Origin: Pseudonocardia endophytica | GTDB taxonomy: Bacteria > Actinomycetota > Actinomycetes > Mycobacteriales > Pseudonocardiaceae | Assembly (NCBI RefSeq): GCF_004339565.1 | Contig: NZ_SMFZ01000001.1 | Coordinates: 3,782,001-3,846,000, forward strand | Reading direction: 5' to 3' | DNA length: 64,000 nt | Shown here: piece after piece, positions 9,491 to 18,709 of the stretch | Numbering within the stretch: the stretch's first letter is position 1 | Layout: every line of letters starts with the position of its first letter | Position numbers and translations under genes: made by a program | Notes under the pieces: model-generated | Seen by the model: only the letters and a program-made list of their open reading frames with translations | The model's database searches: none | What the model was told of the DNA's origin: nothing

Positions 9491-9501
9491 TGGGTGCGCG
9501 G

Positions 9502-10449
9502 TCAGCTCCGTGTGACGGCGCGTTCGACGAGGGACCGGTACACGACGCCCAGGTCCATCCCCGCTGCCCCGACGGACGTCGGTAGGAGCGACGTGTCCGT
9601 CAGCCCCGGGGACACGTTCACCTCGAGGATCTGCACGACGCCGTCGTCCTGCACGATCGCGTCGAGACGGGAGACGTCCCGCAGGCCGAGCAGCTCGTGC
9701 GCCTGCAGCGCGACCGAACGCAGCTCGTCCTGCACCGGTTCCGGAAGACGCGCGGGGCAGTGGAACGACGCCGCACCCGGTGTGTAGCGCGAGGTGTAGT
9801 CGTAGAACCCGGACGGCACCTCGACCTCGACCGGCGGGAGCGCGCGGGGCTCGTCGCCGTCGTGTACGACCGCGACCGACACCTCCGTCCCGACGACGAA
9901 GCGTTCGGCGAGGACGGTGTCGGCGTAGGCGAGGCAGCTGACCATCGCGGCCGGCAGGTCGGCGGCGTGCTGGACGACCTGCACGCCGAGCGCCGAGCCG
10001 CCCTGGTCCGGCTTCAGGACGAGCGGCAGCCCGAGTTCACGGACGATCGCGTCCAGCACGCCCTGCGCGCCGAGCTCGCGGAACGTCGAGTGCGGGAGCG
10101 CCACCCACTCCGGCGTGGACAGCCCGGCCCGGGCCAGTTCGGCCTTGGCGGTCGGCTTGTCCCAGGCACGGCGGCAGGCACGTGACGGCGTCCCGACGAA
10201 CGGCACGCCATGCAGCTCCAGTACCGCCTGCACGGCGCCGTTCTCGCCCTCTCCCCCGTGCAGCGCCACCGCGACGGCGTCCGGCTGCTCCTTCTGTAGA
10301 CGGTCCAGCAAGGATGCGTCGACGTCCCACTCCCGCACCTCGACGTCGACGGCACGCAACGCGCCGGCGAGACGTCGCCCGGATCGCAGCGACACCTCAC
10401 GCTCGTGGGACAGGCCTCCGGCCAGGACGGCGACGGTTCGATCGGTCAC
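9502..10449 (-). CDS. D-alanine--D-alanine ligase family ATP-grasp protein
   Basis: A 315-residue ATP-grasp ligase. It starts at GTG 10447-10449 (MTDRTVAVLAGGLSHEREVS), with only a weak ribosome-binding site. Ddl motifs are present: LHGGEGENGAVQ near the N-terminus, LPLVLKPDQGGSALGV in the ATP-binding lobe, and the C-terminal metal/product motif EVNVSPGLTDTSLLP. The family joins two D-alanines for peptidoglycan. Actinobacteria usually keep the main ddl elsewhere with other synthesis genes, so this may be a second copy or a relative with another substrate. It lies convergent to parB across the parS sites. Confidence 0.82.
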   Translation of the reverse strand: MTDRTVAVLAGGLSHEREVSLRSGRRLAGALRAVDVEVREWDVDASLLDRLQKEQPDAVAVALHGGEGENGAVQAVLELHGVPFVGTPSRACRRAWDKPTAKAELARAGLSTPEWVALPHSTFRELGAQGVLDAIVRELGLPLVLKPDQGGSALGVQVVQHAADLPAAMVSCLAYADTVLAERFVVGTEVSVAVVHDGDEPRALPPVEVEVPSGFYDYTSRYTPGAASFHCPARLPEPVQDELRSVALQAHELLGLRDVSRLDAIVQDDGVVQILEVNVSPGLTDTSLLPTSVGAAGMDLGVVYRSLVERAVTRS

Positions 10450-10511
10450 CGCGCCATTCTCGCGGACGCCCACCGAGCCGTCTCGGTGGGCGCCCGCAGA
10501 AGGCGGACCGA

Positions 10512-11870
10512 TCAGTTCGTGTCCGGCGAGGGGCTCTGCGGTCCCCGGCCGAGCTCCGAGCGCGCCGACGTGCCGAACGTCCGCACGACGTCCAGCTCGG
10601 CCTCCAGGACCGCCGCCAGCCGTCGCACGCCCTCGGTGATGCGTTCCGGCGTCGGGTAGCAGAACGAGAGCCGCAGCTGCCGGCTGCCGAACCCGTCGGC
10701 GTAGAACCCGGTGCCGGACGCGTACGCGACCCGCGCCGTGACGGCCCGCGGCAGCATCGCCTTCGTGTCGACGCCCTCCGGGACGGTCAGCCACACGAAG
10801 AAGCCGCCGTCCGGCACGTTCCAGCTGCAGCCCTCCGGCAGGTAGGTCTCCAGCGCGGCCAGCATCGCGTCGCGGCGCTCGCGGTAGTTCTCGGTGAACG
10901 TCTTCACCTGGCTGCGCCAGTCGTGGTGCGCCAGGTACCGGGAGACGAGCATCTGCGTGAAGCTCGGCGGGCACAGCGTCGCCGACTCCGCGGCCAGCAC
11001 CAGCCGGTCCCGCACCAGCGGCGGCACCAGCGCCCACCCGACCCGCAGGCCGGACGCGAACGTCTTGGAGAACGAGCCGAGGTAGATCACGTCGGAGTCG
11101 TACGAGCGCAGCGACGGGTAGACCTCGCCGCTGAAGCCGAGCAGCCCGTACGGGTTGTCCTCCACGACCATCACGCCGTACTCGCGGCAGATGTCCAGGA
11201 TCCGCGGACGGCGCTCGATCGACAGCGTCACGCCCGCCGGGTTGTGGAAGTTCGGGATCGTGTACAGGAACTTCGGCGTGATGCCCTGCGCGGCAAGGGA
11301 GCGCAACGCATCGGTCAGCAGCTCCGGTACGAGTCCGTGCTCGTCCATCGCGACGTGCACGACGCGCGCCTGGTACGCGGCGAAGCTGCCCAGGGCGCCC
11401 ACATAGGACGGGCCCTCGGCGATCACGACATCGCCCGGGTCGACGAAGATCCGGGTGAGCAGGTCGAGGGCCATCTGCGAGCCGACGGTCACGACGACGT
11501 CGTTCGGGTCCCCCTCGACGCCCTCCTCCGCCATCACGTCGCAGATCTGCTCGCGGAGCTCCGGAACGCCCTGCGCGGACCCGTACTGGAGCGCCGTCAG
11601 CCCGTCCTGGGCGACGAGCTCGGCGACTTCACCGGACAACGACTGCAGCGGCAGCGCGGCCAGGTTCGGCATCCCGCCGGCCAGCGAGACCACCTCGGGC
11701 CGGCTCGCGACGGCGAACAGCGCGCGGATCTCGGAGGCGGTCATGCCGCCGGTGCGGGTGGCGAACCGTTCGGTGGGGTTGCCCGCCCTGCCCGTCGTGC
11801 GCGCCGCCGCCGCTGCCGCCGCCGTCACCGGGAGATCGGTGGGCTGCTGCGGACGGTCGGGCGACGTCAT
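10512..11870 (-). CDS. PLP-dependent aminotransferase, class I/II
   Basis: A 452-residue fold-type I aminotransferase from ATG 11868-11870, preceded by AGGAGCG. The N-terminal ~45 residues are Ala/Thr-rich. Recognisable elements are ASRPEVVSLAGGMPN, NDVVVTVGSQMALDL, EDNPYGLLGFSG, and the PLP-lysine region YLGSFSKTFASGLRVGW around residue 265. It resembles the LysN/2-aminoadipate transaminase branch, but without the HTH domain of MocR regulators. Substrate cannot be told. It lies upstream of, and codirectional with, the ddl-like gene, 62 bp apart, and may be cotranscribed. Confidence 0.85.
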   Translation of the reverse strand: MTSPDRPQQPTDLPVTAAAAAAARTTGRAGNPTERFATRTGGMTASEIRALFAVASRPEVVSLAGGMPNLAALPLQSLSGEVAELVAQDGLTALQYGSAQGVPELREQICDVMAEEGVEGDPNDVVVTVGSQMALDLLTRIFVDPGDVVIAEGPSYVGALGSFAAYQARVVHVAMDEHGLVPELLTDALRSLAAQGITPKFLYTIPNFHNPAGVTLSIERRPRILDICREYGVMVVEDNPYGLLGFSGEVYPSLRSYDSDVIYLGSFSKTFASGLRVGWALVPPLVRDRLVLAAESATLCPPSFTQMLVSRYLAHHDWRSQVKTFTENYRERRDAMLAALETYLPEGCSWNVPDGGFFVWLTVPEGVDTKAMLPRAVTARVAYASGTGFYADGFGSRQLRLSFCYPTPERITEGVRRLAAVLEAELDVVRTFGTSARSELGRGPQSPSPDTN

Positions 11871-12108
11871 GACGCGCTCCTGGGGATCTCGGTGGTCGGA
11901 CCCGCCGAGTGTAACCGGGTCAGGTGATCTCCCTGCCCTTCGTCGTCGGTCACACACCGGTGGCAGCACGCGGGGTGTCGCGGTGGGCTGAATCGAATTA
12001 CGCTGCGGGCGGTCACCGGAGCCGTCGGACGGCGTCGGACGATGCCTCGTCCGGCCCATGGCCCGGACGAGGTCCAGAGCGGTCACGACGCCGGGAGGTG
12101 CTATCCAC

Positions 12109-12801
12109 GTGTCCTGGCACGTCGCCACGCTCAATCTGGACAATCTGGGCGATCTGCCCAAACGGTGCCGTAACTGCGTCTACTGGGAGCTGTCCACCCG
12201 CTCCGCCGAGCAGGCCGACGGGTACGGCACGGCCGACCTGGAGAAGGAGGCCTGGCTCTCCGAGGTCCTGCTCGAGTGGGGCTCGTGCGGGCGCGTGGTG
12301 TACGTCTCGGGCGCACCGGCCGGCTACGTCATCTATGCGCCGCCCACGTCGGTGCCCCGCGCCGCGGAGATGCCGACCGGACCGGTCAGCGCCGACGCCG
12401 TGCTGCTGACCACGATGCAGGTGATGCCGGAGTTCTCCGGCGAGGGCGTCGGCCGGATGCTGGCCCAGACGGTCGTGAAGGACCTCACCCGCCGCGGCGT
12501 CCGCGCCGTCGAGGTGTTCGGTGACGCGAGCCCCGGCACCGACGCCGACTGCGTCGTCCCCGCCGAGTTCCTGCGCGCCGTCGGGTTCAAGACCGTCCGC
12601 CCGCACCACCGCTGGCCGCGGCTGCGGATGGAGCTCCGCTCCGGCCTGGAGTGGAAGGAGGACGTCGAAGCGGCGCTCGAACAATTGTTCAACACGGTGA
12701 CGATCCCGCTGCAGGCGGCCGCACCCGTCGCACAGCGGACGCCCGCGAAGGTCGGTCGCGTGCTCAGCGACGATCTGAGGACGCCCTGTGAGCTCCGCTG
12801 A
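12109..12801 (+). CDS. GNAT family N-acetyltransferase of the parB neighbourhood
   Basis: A 230-residue GNAT-fold protein. GTG 12109 is preferred (GGAGGTG upstream, product begins MSWHVATLNLDNLGDLPKRC); an in-frame ATG lies 51 bp earlier. A CRNCVYWE cysteine pair sits near residue 20, and the acetyl-CoA segment is seen in LLTTMQVMPEFSGEGVGRML. The equivalent in mycobacteria lies between parB and cwlM (Rv3916c position), so this is a conserved but uncharacterised origin-proximal gene. Substrate unknown. Confidence 0.8.
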   Translation: MSWHVATLNLDNLGDLPKRCRNCVYWELSTRSAEQADGYGTADLEKEAWLSEVLLEWGSCGRVVYVSGAPAGYVIYAPPTSVPRAAEMPTGPVSADAVLLTTMQVMPEFSGEGVGRMLAQTVVKDLTRRGVRAVEVFGDASPGTDADCVVPAEFLRAVGFKTVRPHHRWPRLRMELRSGLEWKEDVEAALEQLFNTVTIPLQAAAPVAQRTPAKVGRVLSDDLRTPCELR

Positions 12802-12815
12802 CGGCCGATCATGAC

Positions 12816-12841
12816 CGTCCCCGCCCGAGAGGGCGGGGACG
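12816..12841. terminator. Bidirectional hairpin terminator
   Basis: CGTCCCCGCCC and GGGCGGGGACG pair perfectly over 11 bp around a GAGA loop. It lies exactly between the ends of the converging GNAT and cwlM genes. No U tract is present, as is usual in high-GC actinobacteria. Confidence 0.85.
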
Positions 12842-12853
12842 TGCGACAACCGC

Positions 12854-14014
12854 CTAGCTGGCGCTGATCTGGTCCCTGCCGTACTCGCGGGCCAGCACGT
12901 CCGAGAACGTGAACGTGCCGGTCGGCTGGTCGTCCTGGCCGAGCAGGTACAGCCGCTTCACGGCCACCAGCACGCCCTCGGCGACGACGTCGCGGAACTC
13001 GGGGTCGAGCAGCTTGCGCCGGTCCCCGATGTGGGTCAGGTAGCCGATCTCCAGCCGCACCGCGGGCATCCGGGTGCGACGGACGAGCTCCCACGTGCAG
13101 GGCTGCGGGCGGCAGTCGAGCATCGCGGTGCGGGTGAGCAGCTCGCGCTGGATCAGTCCGGCGAGCGCCTCGCCGACCGTCGACGTCGCGCCCGAGCCGT
13201 TCCCGAAGTGGTAGGTCGCGAGGCCCTGCGCGTGCATGCTGCGGTTCGCGTCGGTGTGCAGCGAGACGACGAGGTCCGCGCCGATGTCGTTGGCGAACTG
13301 CGCGCGCTCCGCGTCCGGAGGGCAGCTGTCCTCGTTGCGGGACAGCACCGCCTCCATGCCGGTCGCCGACATCCGGCCGACCAGACGGCGGGCGAGGTCC
13401 CACATCAGGTTCGCCTCGTCGACGCCGGCGACCTCGACGCCGCGGTCCGCGCCGCCGTGGCCCGGGTCGATCACGATCCGCTTCCCACGCATCCGCGGTC
13501 CCGCGCGGCGCAGCAGCTCCTGCTCGCGGAGCAGGCCCGGCCGTCCGCCGGTCACCTTGCGCCCGAGCTGGCGCAGCGCGCGCAGCGTCTGCGGGCCGCA
13601 CACGCCGTCCGGCGTCAGGCCGTAGTCGCGCTGGAAACGGACCAGCGCCGTCTCGGTCTGCTGGTCGAACACGCCGTTCGGGCGTCCGACGTTGTACCCG
13701 AGCTCCAGCAGCCGCTCCTGGAGCATCGCCACGTCGTCCCCGGACGTCGGGGTGGTGACGGTGTAGGCGAGCAGCCGGTCGCCGAGCGACCAGCCGGCCT
13801 CGCGCAGCGCCCGTGCGGTGTCCGGCCCGACGATCCCGTCGGTGATCAGGCCACGGCCCTGCTGGAAGACCCGCACCGCGTGGTCGACGTCGGCGTCGAA
13901 GTACCCGGGCGAACGAGCGCCCTGCGGCGTGTCGGCCAGGATGCCGAGCCGCCGCAGCGTCTCCCGCACATCTTCCACGGCGGGACCGGAGTCGCCGCGC
14001 CGGAGCAGCTGCAT
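12854..14014 (-). CDS. cwlM: Peptidoglycan-binding/amidase_3 protein CwlM
   Basis: A 386-residue protein starting at ATG 14012-14014 (MQLLRRGDSGPAVEDVRETL), with GAGGGG upstream and no signal peptide. Two peptidoglycan-binding repeats (about 5-70 and 85-150) precede an N-acetylmuramoyl-L-alanine amidase_3 domain (about 180-370). The zinc-site residues look intact: His in DPGHGG, Glu in DEANL, His in SLHTDAN and Glu in RLEIGYLTH. In mycobacteria CwlM is a cytoplasmic, PknB-phosphorylated activator of MurA rather than a wall hydrolase; lack of a signal peptide and position beside trxA/trxB agree with that role here. Confidence 0.9.
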   Translation of the reverse strand: MQLLRRGDSGPAVEDVRETLRRLGILADTPQGARSPGYFDADVDHAVRVFQQGRGLITDGIVGPDTARALREAGWSLGDRLLAYTVTTPTSGDDVAMLQERLLELGYNVGRPNGVFDQQTETALVRFQRDYGLTPDGVCGPQTLRALRQLGRKVTGGRPGLLREQELLRRAGPRMRGKRIVIDPGHGGADRGVEVAGVDEANLMWDLARRLVGRMSATGMEAVLSRNEDSCPPDAERAQFANDIGADLVVSLHTDANRSMHAQGLATYHFGNGSGATSTVGEALAGLIQRELLTRTAMLDCRPQPCTWELVRRTRMPAVRLEIGYLTHIGDRRKLLDPEFRDVVAEGVLVAVKRLYLLGQDDQPTGTFTFSDVLAREYGRDQISAS

Positions 14015-14198
14015 GCACCCCTCGCTCGATGTCGGTGACGCCCGTTTCGGGCGCTGTCCGTCGTGACCGCGCAGCCCGTCTCCGGGAGCGCCGCCCGCCC
14101 CATTGTGCCCTGCGGTACCTCGAACGAGGCACAGCGGGGCGAACACGCGCGTGTCCCGGCCGTGACCGGCCGGAACACGCAGCGTTATCTTTCGCGGG

Positions 14199-14522
14199 TC
14201 AGAGGTGGTCGGCCAGGTCGTCGAGCAGTGCGGCCTTCGGCTTCGCCCCGACGATCTGCTTCACCGGCTGGCCGCCGGAGAAGAGGATCATGGTCGGGAC
14301 CGACATGACCTGGTAGTCACGCGCGACCTCGGGGTTCGCGTCGATGTCGAGCTTCGCGACGGTCAGCTTCTCCGCGTTCTCACCCGCGATCTCGTCGAGC
14401 ACCGGCGCGACCATCTTGCACGGGCCGCACCAGGTGGCCCAGAAGTCCACCAGGACCGCCTTGTCGCTGTTCAGGACGTCGTCGCTGAACGAGCTGGTGG
14501 TCACGTCGATCGTGTTCGCCAT
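14199..14522 (-). CDS. trxA: Thioredoxin
   Basis: A 107-residue thioredoxin with the active site WCGPC at about residues 31-35 (FWATWCGPCKMVAPVL) and the cis-proline segment VMSVPTMILF. It starts with ATG 14520-14522 after AGGAG. It reduces protein disulfides and is itself reduced by the thioredoxin reductase encoded 46 bp upstream. The trxB-trxA-cwlM order matches other actinobacteria. Confidence 0.97.
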   Translation of the reverse strand: MANTIDVTTSSFSDDVLNSDKAVLVDFWATWCGPCKMVAPVLDEIAGENAEKLTVAKLDIDANPEVARDYQVMSVPTMILFSGGQPVKQIVGAKPKAALLDDLADHL

Positions 14523-14568
14523 CGGGGTTCTCCTTCTGTGTGCTGCTCACGTGCGGTTCTGGATCGAG

Positions 14569-15570
14569 TCAGTGCGCGGCTTCGGCAACCTTCTCAGACG
14601 GTGCGGCGCCGTAGCCGCCCCCGGCCATCTCGGCCTCGACCGGTGTGCCGGCGAGCCAGCGCTCCGCGTCAATCGCGGCGGCACAGCCGGACCCGGCGGC
14701 CGTGATCGCCTGCCGGTAGGTGTGGTCGACGAGGTCGCCGCACGCGAACACGCCCTCGACGTCGGTGTACGTGCTCGGCGCCTGCGTCCGGACGTACCCT
14801 TCGTCGTCGAGTGCGATCTGGCCCTTCACCAGCGCGCTGCGCGGGTCGTGCCCGATCGCGACGAACATGCCGGTCACGTCCAGCGAGTCGGTCTCGCCGG
14901 TCTGCGTGTCCCGCAGCTGCAGCTGTTTCACCGAGCCCTCGCCGGTCACCTCGGTGACCTCGGCGTTCGTGCGCCAGCGCATCTTCGGGTCGTTCTGCGC
15001 GCGCTCCAGCATGATCTTCGACGCCCGGAACTCGTCCCGGCGGTGGATGATCGTCACGGTCTCGGCGAAGCGGGTGAGGAACGTCGCCTCCTCCATCGCC
15101 GAGTCACCGCCGCCGATCACGGCGATGTTCTGGTCGCGGAAGAAGAACCCGTCACAGGTGGCGCACGAGCTCACCCCGCGGCCGAGCAGCTCCTGCTCGC
15201 CGGGCACGTGCAGGTAGCGTGGCTGGGCGCCCATGGCGAGGATCACGGCGCGGGCGCGGTAGGTCTCCTTGCCGACGACGACCTCCTTGACCGGGCCGTC
15301 CAGCCTCACGGAGTCGACGTCGCGGGCCTGCAGGTCGGCGCCGAAGCGCTTCGCCTGGCCGCGCATCTGCTCCATCAGGTCGGGACCCATGATCCCGTCG
15401 GTGAAGCCGGGGTAGTTCTCGACCTCCGTCGTGGTCATCAGGGCGCCGCCGAACTGGCTGCCCTCGAACACGAGCGGGGCGAGCTGGGCGCGCGCGGCAT
15501 AGACCGCGGCCGTGTAGCCGGCCGGTCCCGAGCCGATGATGATCAGGTTGTGCACCGTGTCGGTGGTCAC
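14569..15570 (-). CDS. trxB: Thioredoxin-disulfide reductase
   Basis: A 333-residue flavoprotein transferring electrons from NADPH to thioredoxin. The FAD-binding [18 protein letters not shown] lies near the N-terminus, the redox centre [13 protein letters not shown] near residue 140, and the NADPH site [13 protein letters not shown] follows. The C-terminal [20 protein letters not shown] closes the second FAD segment. The start is GTG 15568-15570. It lies downstream of the SigM/anti-sigma pair and may be partly controlled from there. Confidence 0.97.
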   Translation of the reverse strand: MTTDTVHNLIIIGSGPAGYTAAVYAARAQLAPLVFEGSQFGGALMTTTEVENYPGFTDGIMGPDLMEQMRGQAKRFGADLQARDVDSVRLDGPVKEVVVGKETYRARAVILAMGAQPRYLHVPGEQELLGRGVSSCATCDGFFFRDQNIAVIGGGDSAMEEATFLTRFAETVTIIHRRDEFRASKIMLERAQNDPKMRWRTNAEVTEVTGEGSVKQLQLRDTQTGETDSLDVTGMFVAIGHDPRSALVKGQIALDDEGYVRTQAPSTYTDVEGVFACGDLVDHTYRQAITAAGSGCAAAIDAERWLAGTPVEAEMAGGGYGAAPSEKVAEAAH

Positions 15571-15707
15571 CGCTGTCGATCCCTCCTGGCGGCTCCGGCG
15601 CGAGGTGTGTGGCCTGCGCTGTTCGCCGGTCGTACGACGCTTCCGGCCGTCGGTTGCTTCAACGCGATCCTAGGCAGCCTCATTCCGCGGCCCCGGGCGG
15701 CGCGCGC

Positions 15708-16307
15708 TCAGCGTCCGGTGGTGGCCTCGGCGAGTACCCGTGCACAGGCGGGATCCACGACCACGAGCCGGTACCGGCCGGTCACGGCGGTCCCGAGGAC
15801 GAGCAGCGTGCCCGGCGTGCCGTCGACGGTGTACGGCACGCCACCGAGCAGTGCCGCGTCCGGCTCCGGCACCCCCGCCGTCGTCAGGCACGCGCTGCGG
15901 CGGTCGGGATCGGCGAGGTCGCCCGCCCCGGCCCGGCCGAACGCGACGGCGCCGGTCGAGCGGAGGTCGTCCTCCCGTCCGACCGTGTGCGGCGGGTCCG
16001 TCCCGCCGGCCGCGACGCCCGCCACCACCGCCAGCGCGACGACGGCCGCCGCGGCCGGCAGGGCGGCGCGACGAGGGCGGCGGGGGCGCGACGGAGTGGC
16101 CCCGGCGTCGCCGACCGCTCCGCCGGGCAGCACCGGGACGCGGGTCGCCGCGTCCGGGCCGGCCGAGAGCTCCGCTCGCACCGATCCGCCGGCCGACCGC
16201 AGCTCTCGCACGGTCGCCCGCTCGACGCGGTCGGCGACGTCGGGTGGCATCGGCACGTCCGCCAGCGCGGCCAGTTCGGAGCGGAGCCGGTCCTCCGGGG
16301 TGGTCAC
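15708..16307 (-). CDS. Anti-sigma factor for the adjacent SigM (RsmA-like)
   Basis: A 199-residue membrane protein. An N-terminal cytoplasmic helical part (TPEDRLRSELAALADVPMPP) is followed by a single Ala/Val-rich membrane segment around residues 95-115 (ALPAAAAVVALAVVAGVAAG) and an extracytoplasmic domain. Its GTG start overlaps the sigM stop (GTGA), the standard arrangement for a sigma factor and its membrane-bound antagonist. I see no clear zinc-binding HxxxCxxC motif. The extracytoplasmic domain contains two cysteines. Confidence 0.78.
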   Translation of the reverse strand: MTTPEDRLRSELAALADVPMPPDVADRVERATVRELRSAGGSVRAELSAGPDAATRVPVLPGGAVGDAGATPSRPRRPRRAALPAAAAVVALAVVAGVAAGGTDPPHTVGREDDLRSTGAVAFGRAGAGDLADPDRRSACLTTAGVPEPDAALLGGVPYTVDGTPGTLLVLGTAVTGRYRLVVVDPACARVLAEATTGR

Positions 16308-16822
16308 GGTTCCTCCCGCAGGTGGCCGAGCAGTTCGAGCAGCCGGGACCGCCCGCGGGCGCAGCGGCTCTTGACCGTCCCCTCCGCCACGTCGAGGATC
16401 CGGGCCGCCTCGGCGACCGGCCACCCGTGCACATCCACCAGGACGACGGCCGCGCGCTGCTCCGGCGGCAGCAGGCCGAGGGCCTCGTCGACGACGAGCC
16501 GGGTCGCGACCCCGCCCACCGGGTCCGGTGAGGTGTCCTGCCCGACGTCCGGTTCCGGGTGGGCGCGCATCCGGTCGATGCACTTGTTCATCAGGATCCG
16601 GTACAGCCACGTCCCGGGGTCGGCCTCGCCGCGGAAGCCGCCGGAGCCGGAGCGCAGTGCCGCCACGAACGTCTCCTGCACGGCGTCCTCGGCGTCGGCG
16701 CGGTTGCCCAGCGTCCGCACCGCCACGGACCAGAGACGGTCGCGGTGGGTCCGGAACAGCTCGTCGAGCTCGGACGGGCCGGTGCCGCGACGTGCGGCTC
16801 CCGGCCCGGTCGAGGTGGTCAC
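16304..16822 (-). CDS. sigM: ECF RNA polymerase sigma factor SigM
   Basis: A 172-residue sigma-70 family ECF factor. Region 2 runs from about 18 to 85 (LDELFRTHRDRLWSVAVRTL, DAVQETFVAAL), and region 4 from about 110 to 165 (LLPPEQRAAVVLVDVHGWPV, with AEGTVKSRCARGRSRLLELL as the DNA-binding helix). It starts at GTG 16820-16822. Position between the pseudokinase gene and trxB is that of SigM in mycobacteria and Streptomyces. Confidence 0.92.
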   Translation of the reverse strand: MTTSTGPGAARRGTGPSELDELFRTHRDRLWSVAVRTLGNRADAEDAVQETFVAALRSGSGGFRGEADPGTWLYRILMNKCIDRMRAHPEPDVGQDTSPDPVGGVATRLVVDEALGLLPPEQRAAVVLVDVHGWPVAEAARILDVAEGTVKSRCARGRSRLLELLGHLREEP

Positions 16823-16893
16823 CCGGCAACGGTAGGCAGGCGCGTCGGCCGACCGGGGCCGATCGGCCCGAGCCCGTCACATCCGTGAACGGT

Positions 16894-18657
16894 TCAGGGC
16901 GAGGCGCGGTCGAACGTGACCTCGCCGATCTCCGAGACGTAGTTGCCCTCGCCGCCGCCGAGCTTCGTGATCCACAGGAGCAGGTGCTGGGTCGGCTGGC
17001 TCTGGGTCAGCGGCACGGTCGTGCGGCCCTGCTGCAGCGTGACCGTCGTGATCGGGACCGTCAGGCCGAAGTCGGCGTCCGGCGTCGGTGCGCTGCGCAC
17101 CTCGACGACCGTTCCGGGACTGTTCGAGTCGATCACCAGGTCGGAGAGCTGCTCGGTGGACACGAACGAGGCCATGAGCCCGATGCCGGGCTTCAGGGCG
17201 GGCAGCTGCTGGCGGTACTCCTGGGTCTTCCACACCGTGTTCGGATCGCCGTCGGTCGCACGGGAGACCGTGCCGACGTTGTCGCCGTCGCCGTTCGGGT
17301 CGTACACGGACAGCGACGCGTTCGTCACCGGTGCGCTGGCACCCGGTTGCGCGGGCGCGGACGCGCCGGGCGGACCGGAACCCACGACCACCGGCGGCGC
17401 GCCGCGGCCCTCGCCGAACAACGATCCGAGCTGCACGCCGAGGTAGCCCAGCACGATCAGCACGCCGACGCCCAGCACGGCGAGACCGACCATCAGGTTG
17501 CGCCGGCGCACCGGGTCGCGACGCGCGTCCGGCACGCGGTCCTCGTCCTGCCACACGTCGTCCGGCTCGGACGCGGTGCCGTCGCGCAGCGGCGGGAACA
17601 GCGCCGCCTCGTCCTCCTCGGCGAGGATCTCGGTCAGCATCCGGTGGACGGCCGCGGCGGTGTGCACGCGGCCCGCCCCGTCGCCGTGCCCGAGCGCGCC
17701 GACGCACAGCGTGTCCAGTTCGAGCGGCACACCGGGGCGCAGCGACGACGGCGTGCGCAGCCGGCCCGACGGCGTGCGCTCCGCGGCCACCAGTTCGGCA
17801 CGGGCGGCGTCGGCGACCGACAGCGGCCACCGGCGGGTCAGCAGCGTGTAGAGGATCGCCCCGAGACCGCGGACGTCGTCGCTCGCGGACACCGACGGGC
17901 GCGGCAGCAGGAACGCCAGCTGGGCCCGCCCGTCCGGCGTGATCCGGATCCGCTGCGGGTGGTCGCAGCCGAGCACGAGTCCCTGCTGGTGGGCTTCCGT
18001 CGCCGCGGCGGCGAGCGGCTCGACCATGCGAGCGGCGCGCAGCGCCCGGATCGGGCCACCGGACACGACCTCGGTCAGGCTCCGCCCCGGGACCCATTCG
18101 GCGACGGCGGCGCCGAGCACGTCCTCCGGCAGGCCCTCGCTGCCCGGTGCCAGCACGTCCAGCAGGCGCGCGCTGCCGCTGTGCTCGAAGCAGCCCGATC
18201 GCAGCGCGCGGACGACCATCTCGCCGGCGCGGGCGGCGCCCTCGGGGTCGTCGGAGCGGTCGTCGGCGGGGAGCCTGCGCAGGACGGTGATCGCGACCGG
18301 GCGGCGCAGGACGGTGTCCTCGGCCCGCCAGAACTCGGCGCCCGCGCCCTGGTCGGAGCCGACACGCTGACGCAGCACGTACCGGTCGGTCAGCGACGAG
18401 CCCGCCGCCGTCCCGACGACGTCACGCGCGACCGGCAACCGGTCGGTAGGACGGGCCTGTGCGGGGACGCGCGGGATCGGACTCGGGGTCCGCCGCGTCT
18501 GCTCGGAGGCCGACGGCGCGGGCCCGGTCTCTCGGGCCGGCACGTCGGTCGATGCGTCCGGGCGTCCCACGGCAGGGCCCTCCGTTTCGTCGTCCGGGAG
18601 CTCGTCGGTCGGGTCGGTACCGGTGCGGGCGGCACGCTGTTCCGTGTGCCCGCTCAA
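16894..18657 (-). CDS. Stand-alone MurJ/MviN-type pseudokinase with discoidin-like extracytoplasmic domain
   Basis: A 587-residue protein if the TTG at 18655-18657 is used, supported by GGGAGG nine bases upstream; an in-frame ATG at 18792 is also possible. A Pro/Arg-rich N-terminus (1-90) leads to a kinase-like fold (about 92-350). The catalytic residues are gone: the lysine motif reads VAITVL, HRD is replaced by GLVLGCDHPQ, and DFG is lost. A membrane segment (about 388-408) and a C-terminal discoidin-like domain (about 448-587, DPNGDGDNVGTVSRATDG) follow. In mycobacteria these parts are the C-terminal half of MviN/MurJ; here they stand alone and the flippase part is missing from the locus. 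Confidence 0.82.
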   Translation of the reverse strand: MSGHTEQRAARTGTDPTDELPDDETEGPAVGRPDASTDVPARETGPAPSASEQTRRTPSPIPRVPAQARPTDRLPVARDVVGTAAGSSLTDRYVLRQRVGSDQGAGAEFWRAEDTVLRRPVAITVLRRLPADDRSDDPEGAARAGEMVVRALRSGCFEHSGSARLLDVLAPGSEGLPEDVLGAAVAEWVPGRSLTEVVSGGPIRALRAARMVEPLAAAATEAHQQGLVLGCDHPQRIRITPDGRAQLAFLLPRPSVSASDDVRGLGAILYTLLTRRWPLSVADAARAELVAAERTPSGRLRTPSSLRPGVPLELDTLCVGALGHGDGAGRVHTAAAVHRMLTEILAEEDEAALFPPLRDGTASEPDDVWQDEDRVPDARRDPVRRRNLMVGLAVLGVGVLIVLGYLGVQLGSLFGEGRGAPPVVVGSGPPGASAPAQPGASAPVTNASLSVYDPNGDGDNVGTVSRATDGDPNTVWKTQEYRQQLPALKPGIGLMASFVSTEQLSDLVIDSNSPGTVVEVRSAPTPDADFGLTVPITTVTLQQGRTTVPLTQSQPTQHLLLWITKLGGGEGNYVSEIGEVTFDRASP

Positions 18658-18709
18658 CGGCCTCGACCTCCCATGACGTCCGGAGCCCTGCCAACCGCCC
18701 AAGACTACT

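Larger units (their letters stand above)
8843..9501. other. parB-ddl intergenic region with parS sites and short repeats
   Basis: A 659-bp stretch without a convincing gene between the ends of parB (plus) and ddl (minus). It holds three parS sites and a diverged 33-bp direct repeat with a third core in inverted orientation. Short ORFs here translate the repeats and have no family resemblance. Confidence 0.7.
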
